Assembly: GCF_021728295.1 (NCBI RefSeq)
Contig: NZ_JAKJXE010000010.1
Span: 1 to 64,000 of the forward strand
Reading direction: 5' to 3'
Length of the DNA: 64,000 nt
From: Pseudomonas petrae
GTDB taxonomy: Bacteria > Pseudomonadota > Gammaproteobacteria > Pseudomonadales > Pseudomonadaceae
The position numbers and the translations under genes are program-made. The notes beneath the pieces were generated by a model. It saw only the letters and a list, made by a program, of their open reading frames with translations, made no database searches and had not been told where the DNA came from. Position 1 is the first letter of the stretch; each line of letters starts with the position of its first letter. This document shows positions 24,851 through 32,280 of the stretch, piece after piece.

Positions 24851-26014
24851 TCAAAACCCGGCCGCGTCGACATCGATCAGCAACAGCCGCTCGCCGTTGT
24901 CGAAGAACTGCCCGGCCGTCAGGCAATACTGATTGCTGGTGGCGTCGCGGTAGGTGCTCGAAAGCGTCAGGCGCCGCTCGTGCCAGCCCTCGGCGAGCAG
25001 GTGGTAGAAATAGGGCCGCCAAGACCAGTTATGGCCCAGATACCGGGCGTCTGCGGTCCACGCACCGTTGCGCCATTCCAGATTGGGCGTGAGCTGCGTG
25101 CCGTGGCGGTCGCACTGATAAAAGCGCAGCAACCACGGGAATTCCGTGACCTGGGGCAAATCACTCAGTGGTGCATTGCCCTCGGCCCAGCGCTGCAGCC
25201 GGGACATCAATTGCGTGAGCTGCTTGCGCAGGCTCATCAGCTGTTCACGCTCACCGACCTTCTTCATCACGTAACGATCACGCAGGGCCGCGAAGCGGTC
25301 GACAAACGCATCGGCCTCGAAGAAATCCAGCTGCGCCGGGGCGAACAGATAGCCCTGGACGTAGCGCGAGCCGCATTCGAGGGCGAAGTCCAGCTCTGCT
25401 TCGGTCTCGACCCCTTCGGCGATGATCCAGCAGCCGGTTTTCTCCGCCATCTGTGCGAGGGCCTTGACCACATCGCTGCTCGGGCCGCCCCGCGCTGCGG
25501 CCTGAAACAGCCGCATGTCGAGCTTGAGGATGTCGGGCTGCAATGCCAGTACCCGGTCCAGCTGCGAATAGCCCGCGCCGAAATCATCGATGGCGATGCG
25601 CGCGCCGGCATCGCGGTAGCGAGCCACCACCTCGTTCAGGCGCTGGCCATCGCCGCTCAATTCCGTGATCTCAAAGACGATCCGTTCTGCGGGAATGCCG
25701 TAGGACTGCAGCTGCTTGAGGCTCGGCGGCGATTCGTCGGCGCGTAGGCGACTGATCCAGCGCGGGGAGATGTTCAGGCTGAGGAACCAGTCACTTGGCG
25801 CCCCGTGAAAGCGGCTCAGGGCATTGTCGCGAACCTGACGGTCCAGCCGACGCAATTGCACCGCGGGGCGGCGTGGATCGGTAAATAGCGGGCCGACTGA
25901 CTGCAGGCTGCCGTCTGCCTGGCGCAGACGGCCCAGGGCTTCTATGCCGGCGATGCGCCCGGTCGCGGTGTCGATGAACGGCTGGAAACAGGCGAGCGGT
26001 TGCCCATCGAACAC
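24851..26014 (-). CDS. EAL-domain cyclic-di-GMP phosphodiesterase with C-terminal sensor-like domain
   Basis: A 387-residue protein. The EAL domain (about 1-245) has all key motifs: GIEALGRL, LNISPRW, FEITE, IDDFGAGYSQLD, LKLDMRLF, IIAEGVET and the Q of VQGYLF. Hydrolysis of cyclic-di-GMP to pGpG is therefore likely. The C-terminal 130 residues (after a helical linker at about 260-290) contain WSWRPYFYHLLAEGWHERRLTLSSTYRDATSN, typical of a PDC/Cache-like ligand fold, but no membrane helix is visible, so sensing would be cytoplasmic. It is not fused to a receiver. Confidence 0.88.
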   Translation of the reverse strand: MFDGQPLACFQPFIDTATGRIAGIEALGRLRQADGSLQSVGPLFTDPRRPAVQLRRLDRQVRDNALSRFHGAPSDWFLSLNISPRWISRLRADESPPSLKQLQSYGIPAERIVFEITELSGDGQRLNEVVARYRDAGARIAIDDFGAGYSQLDRVLALQPDILKLDMRLFQAAARGGPSSDVVKALAQMAEKTGCWIIAEGVETEAELDFALECGSRYVQGYLFAPAQLDFFEADAFVDRFAALRDRYVMKKVGEREQLMSLRKQLTQLMSRLQRWAEGNAPLSDLPQVTEFPWLLRFYQCDRHGTQLTPNLEWRNGAWTADARYLGHNWSWRPYFYHLLAEGWHERRLTLSSTYRDATSNQYCLTAGQFFDNGERLLLIDVDAAGF

Positions 26015-26089
26015 ATGGCCTCCTTAGTGGCGATTGGTAGGGGTGACGGTTGGTATGCTTGGGTTTTTCAGATTGTCGTCGGACAAACA

Positions 26090-26129
26090 CCCTCACCTCA
26101 CCCGATAAGGCTATCGGGCAAGGTGAGGG
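26090..26129. repeat. Long imperfect palindrome in an intergenic gap
   Basis: CCCTCACCT and CCCGATA on the left pair with TATCGGG and AGGTGAGGG on the right, giving a 16-bp two-part stem with a small internal bulge and a 4-nt loop. It lies between the EAL gene and the YqjK-like gene, and could serve as a terminator or be a dispersed repeat. Confidence 0.6.
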
Positions 26130-26172
26130 CTATTGGCAGGATGCAGCTAGCAAGAATGCAGCCAGAAGGCGT

Positions 26173-26514
26173 TTAGCGACGGCGGGACGAGTTCTGCAGG
26201 GCCATTTTGATCAACGGCAAAACGGTTGCGCTGAACTTGATCAGACGGGTAACGCTGCCGGTTTTTTTGCTGCGCGTGCCCTTGCCGGTGAGAAACCCCA
26301 GCAGGGTGACGGCACCGACACCCCACAGCGGCCCATGCTTGATGCCGAGGGAGCCGGGGAGGTCGGAGGCCATGCCGCGCATGCGTTGCAGGGGATGCAT
26401 CAGTCGCGAGGATTCCTGACGGATCTCTTGACGGTGCATCTCCATGCGCAGGCGGATCAGCGCCTTGCGCAACTCGCGACGGTTATGGGTCTGGGGCAAT
26501 TGGGGTGCGCTCAT
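26173..26514 (-). CDS. YqjK-like small envelope protein
   Basis: A 113-residue basic protein. An amphipathic, arginine-rich N-terminal half (RELRKALIRLRMEMHRQEIRQ) is followed by one weakly hydrophobic stretch (GPLWGVGAVTLLGFLTG). I do not recognise a catalytic motif. The gene overlaps the upstream YqjE-like gene by 4 nt (ATGA), and the three-gene set DUF883-YqjE-this gene mirrors E. coli yqjD-yqjE-yqjK; the name is by position and general character only. Confidence 0.6.
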   Translation of the reverse strand: MSAPQLPQTHNRRELRKALIRLRMEMHRQEIRQESSRLMHPLQRMRGMASDLPGSLGIKHGPLWGVGAVTLLGFLTGKGTRSKKTGSVTRLIKFSATVLPLIKMALQNSSRRR

Positions 26515-26897
26515 GGCATCAGTCGCTCGCGGTCGTTGGCCAGTTCTTCCAGGGTCGAATGGAAGGGTGAAGACTCATCGAACACAGCCGCCTTCAGCCG
26601 CATGGCGCAGAACAATGCCGCCAGGGTGTATAACCCGCACAGGCCTATGATCCCGTAGAGGCGATAACTGTCCCAGACGAGAATCAGCAGCAGCGCGGAC
26701 AGGCCGATGAGCAGCAGCAACGCGAAAACCAGCGCCAGGCCTGCGAACAGCAACAGCCTGACCGTACGGGCTTTCTGTTCCTGAAGCTCGATGCCGAACA
26801 GTTCGACATGGGTGTGCAACAGCCCCAGAAAAGCCGCACCCAGCCGCCGTGGCGAAGAGGATTGATCGGTCCCGGTTGGACCTGTCGGCTGCGTCAT
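26511..26897 (-). CDS. YqjE-type phage-holin-fold membrane protein
   Basis: A 128-residue protein with two adjacent membrane helices (LLLFAGLALVFALLLLIGLSALLLILVW and LYGIIGLCGLYTLAALFCAM), preceded by HVELFGIELQEQKARTVRLL. This is the pattern of the holin superfamily III / YqjE family. The start at 26897 (MTQPTG) is preferred over 26969. It lies between a DUF883 gene and the YqjK-like gene in one transcription unit. The family's role is unknown beyond membrane association. Confidence 0.78.
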   Translation of the reverse strand: MTQPTGPTGTDQSSSPRRLGAAFLGLLHTHVELFGIELQEQKARTVRLLLFAGLALVFALLLLIGLSALLLILVWDSYRLYGIIGLCGLYTLAALFCAMRLKAAVFDESSPFHSTLEELANDRERLMP

Positions 26898-26902
26898 GGC
26901 CG

Positions 26903-27217
26903 TTAGCGCCGGGTGGCCAGCAGGCCCAGCAGGAAGCCGACGCCAGCTGCGATGCCTACCGATTGCCATGGATTGTTCTGAACATAATCCTCAGTGACGA
27001 TGACCGCTTCCTTGCCGCGTGCGCGCAGGGTTTCTTCGGTCAGTTTGAGGGTTTCACGTGCACGGAGCAGGCTTTCGCGAATCTGCTCACGCAGTTCGTC
27101 AGCCTGTTCACCGGCCAGGGAGGCCGTGTGCGCCAGCAGTTTTTCCGTATCGGCAACCAGCGTCTGGAAGTCAGACATCAATATGTCCTGGGCTTTTTCT
27201 GCTGTAGGTCGAGCCAT
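26903..27217 (-). CDS. DUF883 (YqjD/ElaB-like) membrane-anchored protein
   Basis: A 104-residue protein with a helical N-terminal region (LVADTEKLLAHTASLAGEQADELREQIRESLL) and the C-terminal tail anchor NPWQSVGIAAGVGFLLGLLATRR, diagnostic of the family. E. coli YqjD and ElaB are tail-anchored inner membrane proteins reported to bind ribosomes in stationary phase. A good AAGGAG site precedes the ATG at 27217; the longer frame to 27403 lacks support. The last nine nucleotides before the downstream start leave no promoter gap, so an operon is likely. Confidence 0.87.
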   Translation of the reverse strand: MARPTAEKAQDILMSDFQTLVADTEKLLAHTASLAGEQADELREQIRESLLRARETLKLTEETLRARGKEAVIVTEDYVQNNPWQSVGIAAGVGFLLGLLATRR

Positions 27218-27478
27218 GGTTTTCTCCTTAGGGGATGACGATATGGGGTTTCGAGTATGGCGCATTCCTGAAGGTTCATTCCAATCGCGTGAACAGGGTT
27301 GCCGTTTCGCGTGAAGCGGTTTCTGCGCCGTTCCGGTGCGCCCGCCGAGCGTCGCGCTCCAGTGTGGGTGGGCGACAGGAGGGAGGCCAGGAAGCATGCG
27401 CAAGCTCGACGGTATGGGCGGCCAGTTCTAGACTTGCCGATCTAACCCTTGGAATCGCAGCCACAGAGGGGCCTAGCC

Positions 27479-27718
27479 ATGCCACCGGAATGTCAGCTGT
27501 TCGGAACGTTGGGGTGTCATTTGTGCGAGGTGGCCGAAGCCGAACTGATGCCGCTGGTGGAGCACGGCTTGATGGTGGAGCTGGTCGACATCGCCGAGAG
27601 CGAGGCGCATTACGAAACCTATAGCCTGAGGATTCCCGTGCTGAGGCGGGCAGACACCGGTGCCGAACTGGACTGGCCGTTCGACACCGATCAGGTCGTG
27701 CTGTTTCTGAGCGACTGA
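27479..27718 (+). CDS. Glutaredoxin-like protein (DUF836)
   Basis: A 79-residue thioredoxin-fold protein with the redox motif C-H-L-C in FGTLGCHLCEVAEAEL and the cis-proline segment SLRIPVLRRADTGAELDWPF, ending DQVVLFL. The length and pattern match the DUF836 glutaredoxin-like family. The ATG at 27479 follows GAGGGG; the frame is also open to a TTG at 27449. It is monocistronic and its partner is unknown. Confidence 0.85.
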   Translation: MPPECQLFGTLGCHLCEVAEAELMPLVEHGLMVELVDIAESEAHYETYSLRIPVLRRADTGAELDWPFDTDQVVLFLSD

Positions 27719-27771
27719 CGGGCACAATCAGGGCATAAGCGCGCGTCAGCGTTGGCTTCAGAGATTGCGCG

Positions 27772-28038
27772 TCAGAGATATTGCGTGTCGACCACCATGG
27801 CTTGAGCGACGGCGGCTTTCTGCTCGTCGGTCATGCCGTCCCAGACGTGAACTTTAGCGTAGTAGCCGAGGCCGGCGACGACGTACAGGCTGAGGGTGAG
27901 CACGATGAACACCGACATGAATGTCCAGCGACCCACGTCTTGGTCTTCGTTGGAAAAGGACTGCGAGTAGTTTTCATCGTTCTGCGATGAAGTACCGGTG
28001 GAGAGACGTTTGATCCATTGGAAGAATTGAACCAGCAT
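27772..28038 (-). CDS. Small single-helix membrane protein
   Basis: An 88-residue protein with one membrane segment (FMSVFIVLTLSLYVVAGLGYY) and polar ends. The C-terminal part is KVHVWDGMTDEQKAAVAQAM. I do not recognise it. GAGGT with 7-nt spacing supports the ATG at 28038. It faces convergently the glutaredoxin-like gene. Confidence 0.7.
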   Translation of the reverse strand: MLVQFFQWIKRLSTGTSSQNDENYSQSFSNEDQDVGRWTFMSVFIVLTLSLYVVAGLGYYAKVHVWDGMTDEQKAAVAQAMVVDTQYL

Positions 28039-28130
28039 GGGCGTAACCTCAAAAGTTGCGAAAAGAAATCTGTGGCGGCAGCAAGTCGTGCAGTGGCGCT
28101 CAACGCGCAATACAAACGCTGAAAACGAAA

Positions 28131-28158
28131 AAAGCCCGTCGATGACGGGCTTTCTTTT
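28131..28158. terminator. Bidirectional hairpin upstream of the small membrane protein
   Basis: AAAGCCCGTC / GACGGGCTTT with a 3-nt loop is flanked by T tracts in both directions. No plus-strand gene ends just before it, so it may insulate the pseudouridine synthase gene, or act as a leader structure for the minus-strand gene. The rest of the 28039-28460 gap holds nothing else I can name. Confidence 0.7.
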
Positions 28159-28460
28159 TATGAGTTTCAGGTCTGGCAGGCGTTTTCGATTTCAGTCACG
28201 GGGGTGTTCGTGTCCGCTCGGATTCGCGCCTGCGTGCCGATTTCGAAACATTTTAGGACAAATAATTTTGCGCATCCAGCGCTGTCCTGTCGCTGTCAGA
28301 CAACTGGCGCCGGTTTTCCGTGCGACATAACGTCGCGCGCCGCTGTGGCGCGCGGGATAGAGCCTTCCGGCGAATCCGAGATTTACCCTGTCGCGTAAAG
28401 ATTCGCCGGCGTTGATAATGCCCGCCCTGTCGCCATCGTCATTTTCAGCCTGAGCCGTTT

Positions 28461-29351
28461 ATGTCCGCACCTGTGTTTACCGCCGCCCACCGTCAAGCCA
28501 GCACGTTGTATCTGCCGCCCGGACCCTGGCTGACGGTGCTTGAGTGCCTGTGCGAGCGCTTCAGTGCCATCAGCCGCGAGCAGTGGCTGGACCGGATCGC
28601 GCGGGGCAAGGTGCTCGACGCTGACGGACAGCCGATCGCAGTAGACCTTGCGTACCGCGAAGGCCTGCGTATCCATTACTTTCGCGAAGTGCCCAACGAG
28701 ACGCCGATTCCGGTGCAGGAGTCGATCCTGTATGCCGACGAGCATTTGGTGGTCGCCGACAAGCCGCATTTTCTGCCCGTCACCCCGGCGGGCGAGTACG
28801 TCGAGCAGACCCTGCTGCGGCGTCTGATCCGTACCCTCGACAATCCCGACCTGGTGCCTTTGCATCGCATTGACCGGCACACGGCGGGGCTGGTGCTGTT
28901 CTCGGCCAGCAGGCAGACGCGTTCGGCGTATCAGGCGCTGTTTCCAACCCGGCAGATTGAAAAGCGCTATGAAGCGATTGCGCCTGCGCTGCCGGACATG
29001 GCGTTTCCGCGCGTCCACAAAAGCCGCCTGGTCGATGGCGAACCGTTCTTTCGCATGCAGGAGGGCGAGGGGCCAAGCAACACCGAAACTCGCGTTGAAG
29101 TCAGCGAACGAAACGGCGGGCTCTGGCGGTACGCGCTGTATCCGGTGACCGGCAAAAAACATCAACTGCGCGTGCACATGGCCGCCCTGGGCGCCGGCAT
29201 CTGCAATGATCCGTTCTACCCTGAGGTGCTCAAGGATACCGTGGACGACTACGCCCACCCGCTCAAATTGCTCGCCCAGGGATTGCGTTTCATTGATCCG
29301 GTTACGGGCCAGGAGCGGGTGTTCGAAAGCCGGATCACACTGGATTGGTAA
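28461..29351 (+). CDS. RluA-family pseudouridine synthase
   Basis: A 296-residue RNA pseudouridine synthase. An N-terminal S4-like region (about 1-75) is followed by the catalytic domain with HRIDRHTAGL, whose second Asp is the catalytic residue of the RluA family (HRLDxxTSG). Later motifs are YEAIAP and GKKHQLRVHMAALG. It would isomerise uridines in rRNA or tRNA; the target position is unknown. It has its own terminator. Confidence 0.9.
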   Translation: MSAPVFTAAHRQASTLYLPPGPWLTVLECLCERFSAISREQWLDRIARGKVLDADGQPIAVDLAYREGLRIHYFREVPNETPIPVQESILYADEHLVVADKPHFLPVTPAGEYVEQTLLRRLIRTLDNPDLVPLHRIDRHTAGLVLFSASRQTRSAYQALFPTRQIEKRYEAIAPALPDMAFPRVHKSRLVDGEPFFRMQEGEGPSNTETRVEVSERNGGLWRYALYPVTGKKHQLRVHMAALGAGICNDPFYPEVLKDTVDDYAHPLKLLAQGLRFIDPVTGQERVFESRITLDW

Positions 29352-29391
29352 CGCGGGTGTGGCCCGGTGCGACCCGGTTATTCCAGACAAA

Positions 29392-29421
29392 AAAAGACCC
29401 GCTCGATTGGCGGGTCTTTTT
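29392..29421 (+). terminator. Terminator shared by the convergent synthase and lipoprotein genes
   Basis: AAAAGACCCGC / GCGGGTCTTTTT encloses a 7-nt loop, flanked by A and T tracts, 41 nt after the synthase stop and 45 nt from the stop of the minus-strand lipoprotein gene. Confidence 0.88.
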
Positions 29422-29465
29422 GCTTTCGGCGGCGGTCTTTTCAAACCCTCGCGATCAAGCCGGCA

Positions 29466-29690
29466 TCACAGTTCTTTAACGGTACGAACCTGATCTTTGT
29501 TGATGCGGGTTTCTTTACCGTCCAGCTGTTTGAACTCATAGAAGCCCGACTCTTCGTCGTACTTCGGCTCGTCGGTTGCCTGGATTTCACGGCCGTCGTT
29601 CAGCGTGATCACCGTTGGCGAAGAGCAACCGGCCAGAGAGGCGAGGCTCAGTGCAAGCAGGAAGGCGGCAGGAAGAGTCCGTTGTTTCAT
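29466..29690 (-). CDS. YgdI/YgdR-family lipoprotein
   Basis: A 74-residue small lipoprotein: signal MKQRTLPAAFLLALSLASLAGC with lipobox LAGC, then the compact SH3-like DUF903 domain (VITLNDGREIQATDEPKYDEESGFYEFKQLDGKETRINKDQVRTV). The function of the family is not established. A second member is at 43729-43953. Confidence 0.9.
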   Translation of the reverse strand: MKQRTLPAAFLLALSLASLAGCSSPTVITLNDGREIQATDEPKYDEESGFYEFKQLDGKETRINKDQVRTVKEL

Positions 29691-29774
29691 TGCTGTGTCT
29701 CCGGGGTATTTTGTTTAGTGATGTCTCTGACGCAGAGTGTAACGGCAAAGTTCCATGAAACCTGCCCGCTGCGC

Positions 29775-30368
29775 TCAGGGCTTGATTTCGGTCAATAGAT
29801 CCGGCGTGTTGAGGTTGGCCAGACGCGGGTCGTCGGACTCGCACTGCAACGCGACGGCGCGCAATTCTGCCAGGGTCCGGCGCGGGCTGCGCTGACCCTG
29901 CTGCCAATGCTGCTCGAACACAGTCGCGTGGTGGGTGGGAATGCAGCATAGAAGCGGCTCCCACTGCTCGCCCTGACGGACCATGACCGGCACGCCGGCA
30001 TTCGCAGCAGCGGTCTGGCGCAGGCCATCAAGAAGCGCGCGATCCAGCAGCGGCATGTCACAGGGGATGACCAGCAGATAGTCATGTTTCGCCACGGCAA
30101 GGCCTGCGCGAATACCCGCGTAGGGGCCGGGGAAATCTTGCTGCTCATCCTCGACCAACCGGTCGGCGTAGCGCGCGTACTCCTCGCGGTTGCGGTTGCA
30201 CGAAACGATCAAATCATCCGTGAGCGGGCGCACCAGCCCATGCAAGTGTTTGATAAAAGGCTTGTCGCGCCAGGCGATCAGGCCTTTGTCACGCCCGCCC
30301 ATGCGCCGACCCTGGCCGCCGGCGAGCAGCAGGATGGAGCAGGGCGGGAGGGCTTCGGAAGGGGTCAT
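29775..30368 (-). CDS. mobA: Molybdenum cofactor guanylyltransferase
   Basis: A 197-residue nucleotidyltransferase that joins GMP to molybdopterin to form the guanine dinucleotide cofactor. The GTP-binding signature LLAGGQGRRMGGRDKGL is complete at residues 14-30, and VIPCDMPLLD supplies the metal-binding Asp. It is divergent from moaB/moeA over a 78-nt gap, grouping three steps of cofactor maturation. Confidence 0.93.
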   Translation of the reverse strand: MTPSEALPPCSILLLAGGQGRRMGGRDKGLIAWRDKPFIKHLHGLVRPLTDDLIVSCNRNREEYARYADRLVEDEQQDFPGPYAGIRAGLAVAKHDYLLVIPCDMPLLDRALLDGLRQTAAANAGVPVMVRQGEQWEPLLCCIPTHHATVFEQHWQQGQRSPRRTLAELRAVALQCESDDPRLANLNTPDLLTEIKP

Positions 30369-30446
30369 GATCAGCTCGGTTGGCGCGGCAAAAAAAAGGT
30401 GCTGTGATATAACACCGCCCTGTTTCCTCTACAACCGGACCTCGCC

Positions 30447-30986
30447 ATGAAAGCCAAGGCAGACTCGCCTTTCGTACCCCTGAACATCGCTGTTCTGACG
30501 GTCAGTGACACCCGTACGTTTGAAACCGACACCTCCGGCCAGATGTTCGTCGACCGCCTGACCACGGCCGGTCATGGCCTGATCGAGCGCGTGCTGCTCA
30601 AGGATGACCTGTACAAGATCCGCGCCCAGGTGGCGACCTGGATCGCCGATGATGAAGTGCAAGTCGTGCTGATCACCGGCGGCACCGGTTTTACCGGCCG
30701 CGACAGCACCCCGGAAGCCGTGGCCTGCCTGCTGGACAAACAGGTGGACGGTTTTGGCGAACTGTTCCGCCAGATATCCCTGCCCGACATCGGCACCTCG
30801 ACCATTCAGTCCCGCGCCCTTGCCGGTCTGGCCAACGGCACGCTGGTGTGCTGCCTGCCGGGCTCGACCAACGCCGTGCGCACCGGCTGGGACGGCATTC
30901 TCGCCGACCAGTTGAACAACAGCTTCCGCCCCTGCAATTTCGTGCCGCACCTCAAGAAGGCCGAACCCTGCGCGACTCGCGGGTGA
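30447..30986 (+). CDS. moaB: Molybdenum cofactor biosynthesis protein B
   Basis: A 179-residue MoaB/MogA-fold protein that binds molybdopterin, probably as the adenylyltransferase of molybdopterin. The substrate-binding loop is VLITGGTGFTGRDSTPEA. The end GSTNAVRTGWDGILADQLNN also fits the family. It is followed after 6 nt by moeA, so the two are cotranscribed. Confidence 0.93.
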   Translation: MKAKADSPFVPLNIAVLTVSDTRTFETDTSGQMFVDRLTTAGHGLIERVLLKDDLYKIRAQVATWIADDEVQVVLITGGTGFTGRDSTPEAVACLLDKQVDGFGELFRQISLPDIGTSTIQSRALAGLANGTLVCCLPGSTNAVRTGWDGILADQLNNSFRPCNFVPHLKKAEPCATRG

Positions 30987-30992
30987 GCCTCC

Positions 30993-32207
30993 ATGAGCGC
31001 ACCTGAAATGAGTCGCCTGATGCCGGTCGAAGAGGCTATGCAGCGATTGATGGACCTCGCTGCCGCCGCGCCGATCACCGAGCGTGAAACCGTGGCGCTG
31101 GCCGATGCCCAGGGGCGCGTGCTGGCTGACGATCTGGTCTCGACGCTGGATTTGCCGCCGTGGCCCAACAGCGCCATGGACGGTTACGCGATGCGCGTGG
31201 CGGACTGGACCGGCGAGCCGTTGCCGGTGAGCCAGCGGATCTTCGCCGGGCACGCGCCCGAGCCACTGCAACCCGGGACCTGCGCGCGGATCTTCACCGG
31301 GGCTCCGGTCCCTGAAGGGGCTGACTGCGTCGAGATGCAGGAGAACGCCGAAGTCCAGGCCGACGCGACAGTGCGCTTTCTCGAACCGTTGAGCGCCGGT
31401 CAGAACATTCGCCCGAAGGGGCAGGAGACCACGGTCGGGGACAAGGTGCTGGATGCCGGCACGGTCATGAATCCAATTGAACTGGGCCTGGCCGCGAGCA
31501 TGGGTTTCGGCCACGTGCAGGTCATGCGCCGCGCCCGGGTCGCTGTGCTGTCCACGGGCGATGAGTTGATCGAGCCGGGGCAGCCGCTGGGGCCGGGGCA
31601 GATCTACAACAGCAATCGCGTGTTGCTGTGCAGCTGGCTGACGCGGCTGGGCTGTGAAGTGGTCGATGCGGGCATCCTTCCCGACAACCTCGAGAAAACC
31701 CGCGCGGCGCTGGGCGGCCTGAACGACGTCGACCTGATCCTCTCCACGGGCGGCGTATCCGTCGGCGAAGCAGATTTTCTTGGTCACGCGCTGCGTGAAG
31801 AAGGCGAGATCGCCCTGTGGAAACTGGCGATCAAACCCGGCAAGCCGCTGACCTTCGGCCATTTCCGTGGCGTGCCGGTGATCGGCCTTCCGGGCAATCC
31901 GGCCTCGACGCTGGTGACCTTCGCGTTGCTTGCCAGACCTTATCTGCTCAGACGCCTGGGCGTGCAGGCCGTCAAGCCGCTGCAGTTTCAGGTGCCTGCT
32001 GCATTCGTCTGGACCAAACCGGGCAACAGGCGCGAGTACCTGCGCGGACGCCTTGAGCAGGGCCGGCTGGTTGCCTACCGCAACCAGAGTTCAGGTGTGC
32101 TGCGCAGCGCCGCCTGGGCCGACGGACTGATCGAAATCATCGAAGGCACAACGGTGGCGGAGGGCGACCTGCTCAACTTCATTCCGCTGAGCGAAGTCAT
32201 GGGCTGA
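30993..32207 (+). CDS. moeA: Molybdopterin molybdenumtransferase
   Basis: A 404-residue enzyme that inserts molybdate into adenylylated molybdopterin. The family pattern includes PPWPNSAMDGYAMRV, FTGAPVPEGADCVEMQE, STGDELIEPGQPLGPGQIYNSN, LSTGGVSVGEADFL and GLPGNPASTLVTF. It is cotranscribed with moaB. An ATG at 31008 is a possible alternative start. Confidence 0.95.
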   Translation: MSAPEMSRLMPVEEAMQRLMDLAAAAPITERETVALADAQGRVLADDLVSTLDLPPWPNSAMDGYAMRVADWTGEPLPVSQRIFAGHAPEPLQPGTCARIFTGAPVPEGADCVEMQENAEVQADATVRFLEPLSAGQNIRPKGQETTVGDKVLDAGTVMNPIELGLAASMGFGHVQVMRRARVAVLSTGDELIEPGQPLGPGQIYNSNRVLLCSWLTRLGCEVVDAGILPDNLEKTRAALGGLNDVDLILSTGGVSVGEADFLGHALREEGEIALWKLAIKPGKPLTFGHFRGVPVIGLPGNPASTLVTFALLARPYLLRRLGVQAVKPLQFQVPAAFVWTKPGNRREYLRGRLEQGRLVAYRNQSSGVLRSAAWADGLIEIIEGTTVAEGDLLNFIPLSEVMG

Positions 32208-32223
32208 AGATGAATGGGTTCCT

Positions 32224-32253
32224 TGTAGGAGTGACCGGGGTGGCGCTCCTACA
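32224..32253. repeat. REP-like palindrome between convergent genes
   Basis: TGTAGGAG (32224-32231) and CTCCTACA (32246-32253) enclose 14 nt, between the ends of moeA and the antiporter gene. The arms are the same as the outer parts of the REPIN at 35616. Confidence 0.65.
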
Positions 32254-32280
32254 ATAGCCCGCGATCTTACCGATTCACCT

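Noticed and set aside
28131..28158. A riboswitch in the 28039-28460 gap
   Set aside because: Only one simple hairpin with T tracts on both sides; no conserved aptamer pattern.
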